From contig JAJCYK010000563.1 in the NCBI GenBank assembly GCA_029262935.1, positions 1 through 5,940 on the forward strand: a stretch of 5,940 bases of DNA, read 5' to 3'. Position 1 is the stretch's first letter; each line of letters begins with the position of its first letter. This DNA is from Cytophagales bacterium (GTDB lineage Bacteria; Bacteroidota; Bacteroidia; Cytophagales; Cyclobacteriaceae). The notes below the pieces were generated by a model. It ran no database searches, was not told where the DNA came from, and worked only from the letters and a program-made list of their open reading frames with translations. Below, one piece after another: positions 5,289 through 5,940 of the stretch. The translations under genes were made by a program, and so were the position numbers.

Positions 5289-5940
5289 CTAACAGTTAAA
5301 TCGTACTCTCAAAGCTTTTTTAATACGATCCAAACCGTTGAGTAAATGCTCCTTTCGTTCGCCTATTCCAATCCTAAAGTACTTGTCCATACCATAGCAA
5401 TCACCTGCCAGGATGAAAACACTTTTTTCCAGTCGAAGCCATTCTGCCAGTTCAGATGAATTAATATCTAAATCATACTTTATAAATAACATTCCTCCAC
5501 CTTTGGGCGGCACATATTTGAACAGCCCCCCGTACTGGTCCAACCACGCCATTACGGCTTTTAAATTTTCATTCAGCATCCCTCTATTACGGCTCAATAT
5601 TTTCATACGTTTTTCTGGTTGTAAAACAATTTCGCCTAGGTAATGACTCAAAATCCCTGCAGTGATGGAAGTATAGTCGTGATACGCCCAGGTATCGCCG
5701 ATCACTTTTTCAGGACCAACCAACCATCCAAGGCGTAAGCCCGGTAATGCGTAAGCTTTGGATAGACCTCCGTTTACCATCACCTTGTCATAAATCCCGA
5801 TAAAACTCTCACAGGTTACCCCATTCAATTCGGCTCCCTGGTAAACTTCATCACAGTAAATCCAGGAGTCCACACTTTTGGCAATATCCACAACTTCTTG
5901 CATTTCATTTTCTGTCAATGTGTAGCCTGTTGGATTGTTG
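5289..5940 (-). CDS. Class I/II PLP-dependent aminotransferase (5' end outside the window)
   Basis: The C-terminal 216 residues of a fold-type I aminotransferase; the frame is still open at the right edge, so the N-terminal part (probably 150-190 residues) lies beyond it. A TTG at 5918 is an internal leucine, not the start, because the family motif NNPTG is encoded just upstream of it (5925-5939). Numbering from that first Asn, the PLP-binding residues are D30 and Y33 in 'YCDEVYQG', and 'GGLSKAYALPGLRLGW' (57-72) contains the Schiff-base lysine K61 and a phosphate-binding Arg, R69. 'YFRIGIGERKEHL' holds the C-terminal substrate-carboxylate Arg, R189. All key residues seen in class I enzymes are present, so it should be active. 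Substrate is unknown. The cyclodeaminase-family gene downstream suggests a keto acid or cyclic imine is exchanged between the two products, for example in proline, ornithine or lysine metabolism. Confidence 0.9.
   Translation of the reverse strand, partial: NNPTGYTLTENEMQEVVDIAKSVDSWIYCDEVYQGAELNGVTCESFIGIYDKVMVNGGLSKAYALPGLRLGWLVGPEKVIGDTWAYHDYTSITAGILSHYLGEIVLQPEKRMKILSRNRGMLNENLKAVMAWLDQYGGLFKYVPPKGGGMLFIKYDLDINSSELAEWLRLEKSVFILAGDCYGMDKYFRIGIGERKEHLLNGLDRIKKALRVRFNC

Noticed and set aside
5413..5643. Open frame of 76 codons on the plus strand
   Set aside because: It is antisense to the aminotransferase gene and has no recognisable features.

Overview
The window looks like chromosomal DNA of a member of the Bacteroidota, most likely a flavobacterium or a relative. 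The clues are AT-rich intergenic DNA, starts without clear Shine-Dalgarno sequences, secreted proteins whose signal peptides end in -AQ or -SQ, a lipoprotein with an acidic 'GSDD' stretch after the lipobox cysteine, a small TonB C-terminal-domain protein with the 'EFPGG' motif, and promoter candidates of the TTTG / TAnnTTTG type. The assignment rests on these features only; no marker gene is present.

Left part (about 1-1850), all on the minus strand: a small secreted TonB C-terminal-domain protein (1451-1834), a 217-bp intergenic stretch with short repeats, a lipoprotein resembling the DUF6252 type (679-1233), and 29 bp further on an eight-strand-type outer-membrane beta-barrel protein (101-649). 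The lipoprotein and the barrel are probably cotranscribed. All three products act in the cell envelope.

Middle part (about 1835-3938), plus strand: a 302-bp divergent intergenic region leads into a 445-residue secreted serine hydrolase of the beta-lactamase/penicillin-binding-protein type with an extra N-terminal beta-rich domain (2137-3474). It is followed by a 100-residue secreted, strongly basic protein built from a tandem 30-residue repeat whose core is GPAAKNYKPW (3636-3938). This repeat protein is the most unusual element of the window, because the repeat core is kept at the amino-acid level while its codons have drifted.

Right part (about 3939-5940), minus strand: a 316-bp convergent intergenic region without a gene that I can see, then an ornithine cyclodeaminase/mu-crystallin family NAD(P)-dependent enzyme (4255-5208), preceded by a class I/II PLP aminotransferase (5289 to beyond the right edge). 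These two probably form an amino-acid or cyclic-imine metabolism operon.

I see no rRNA, tRNA, CRISPR array, insertion sequence or phage gene. The window is mostly ordinary housekeeping and envelope DNA, with one compact candidate for something undescribed (the repeat protein) and several short inverted or direct repeats of unknown role in the intergenic regions.
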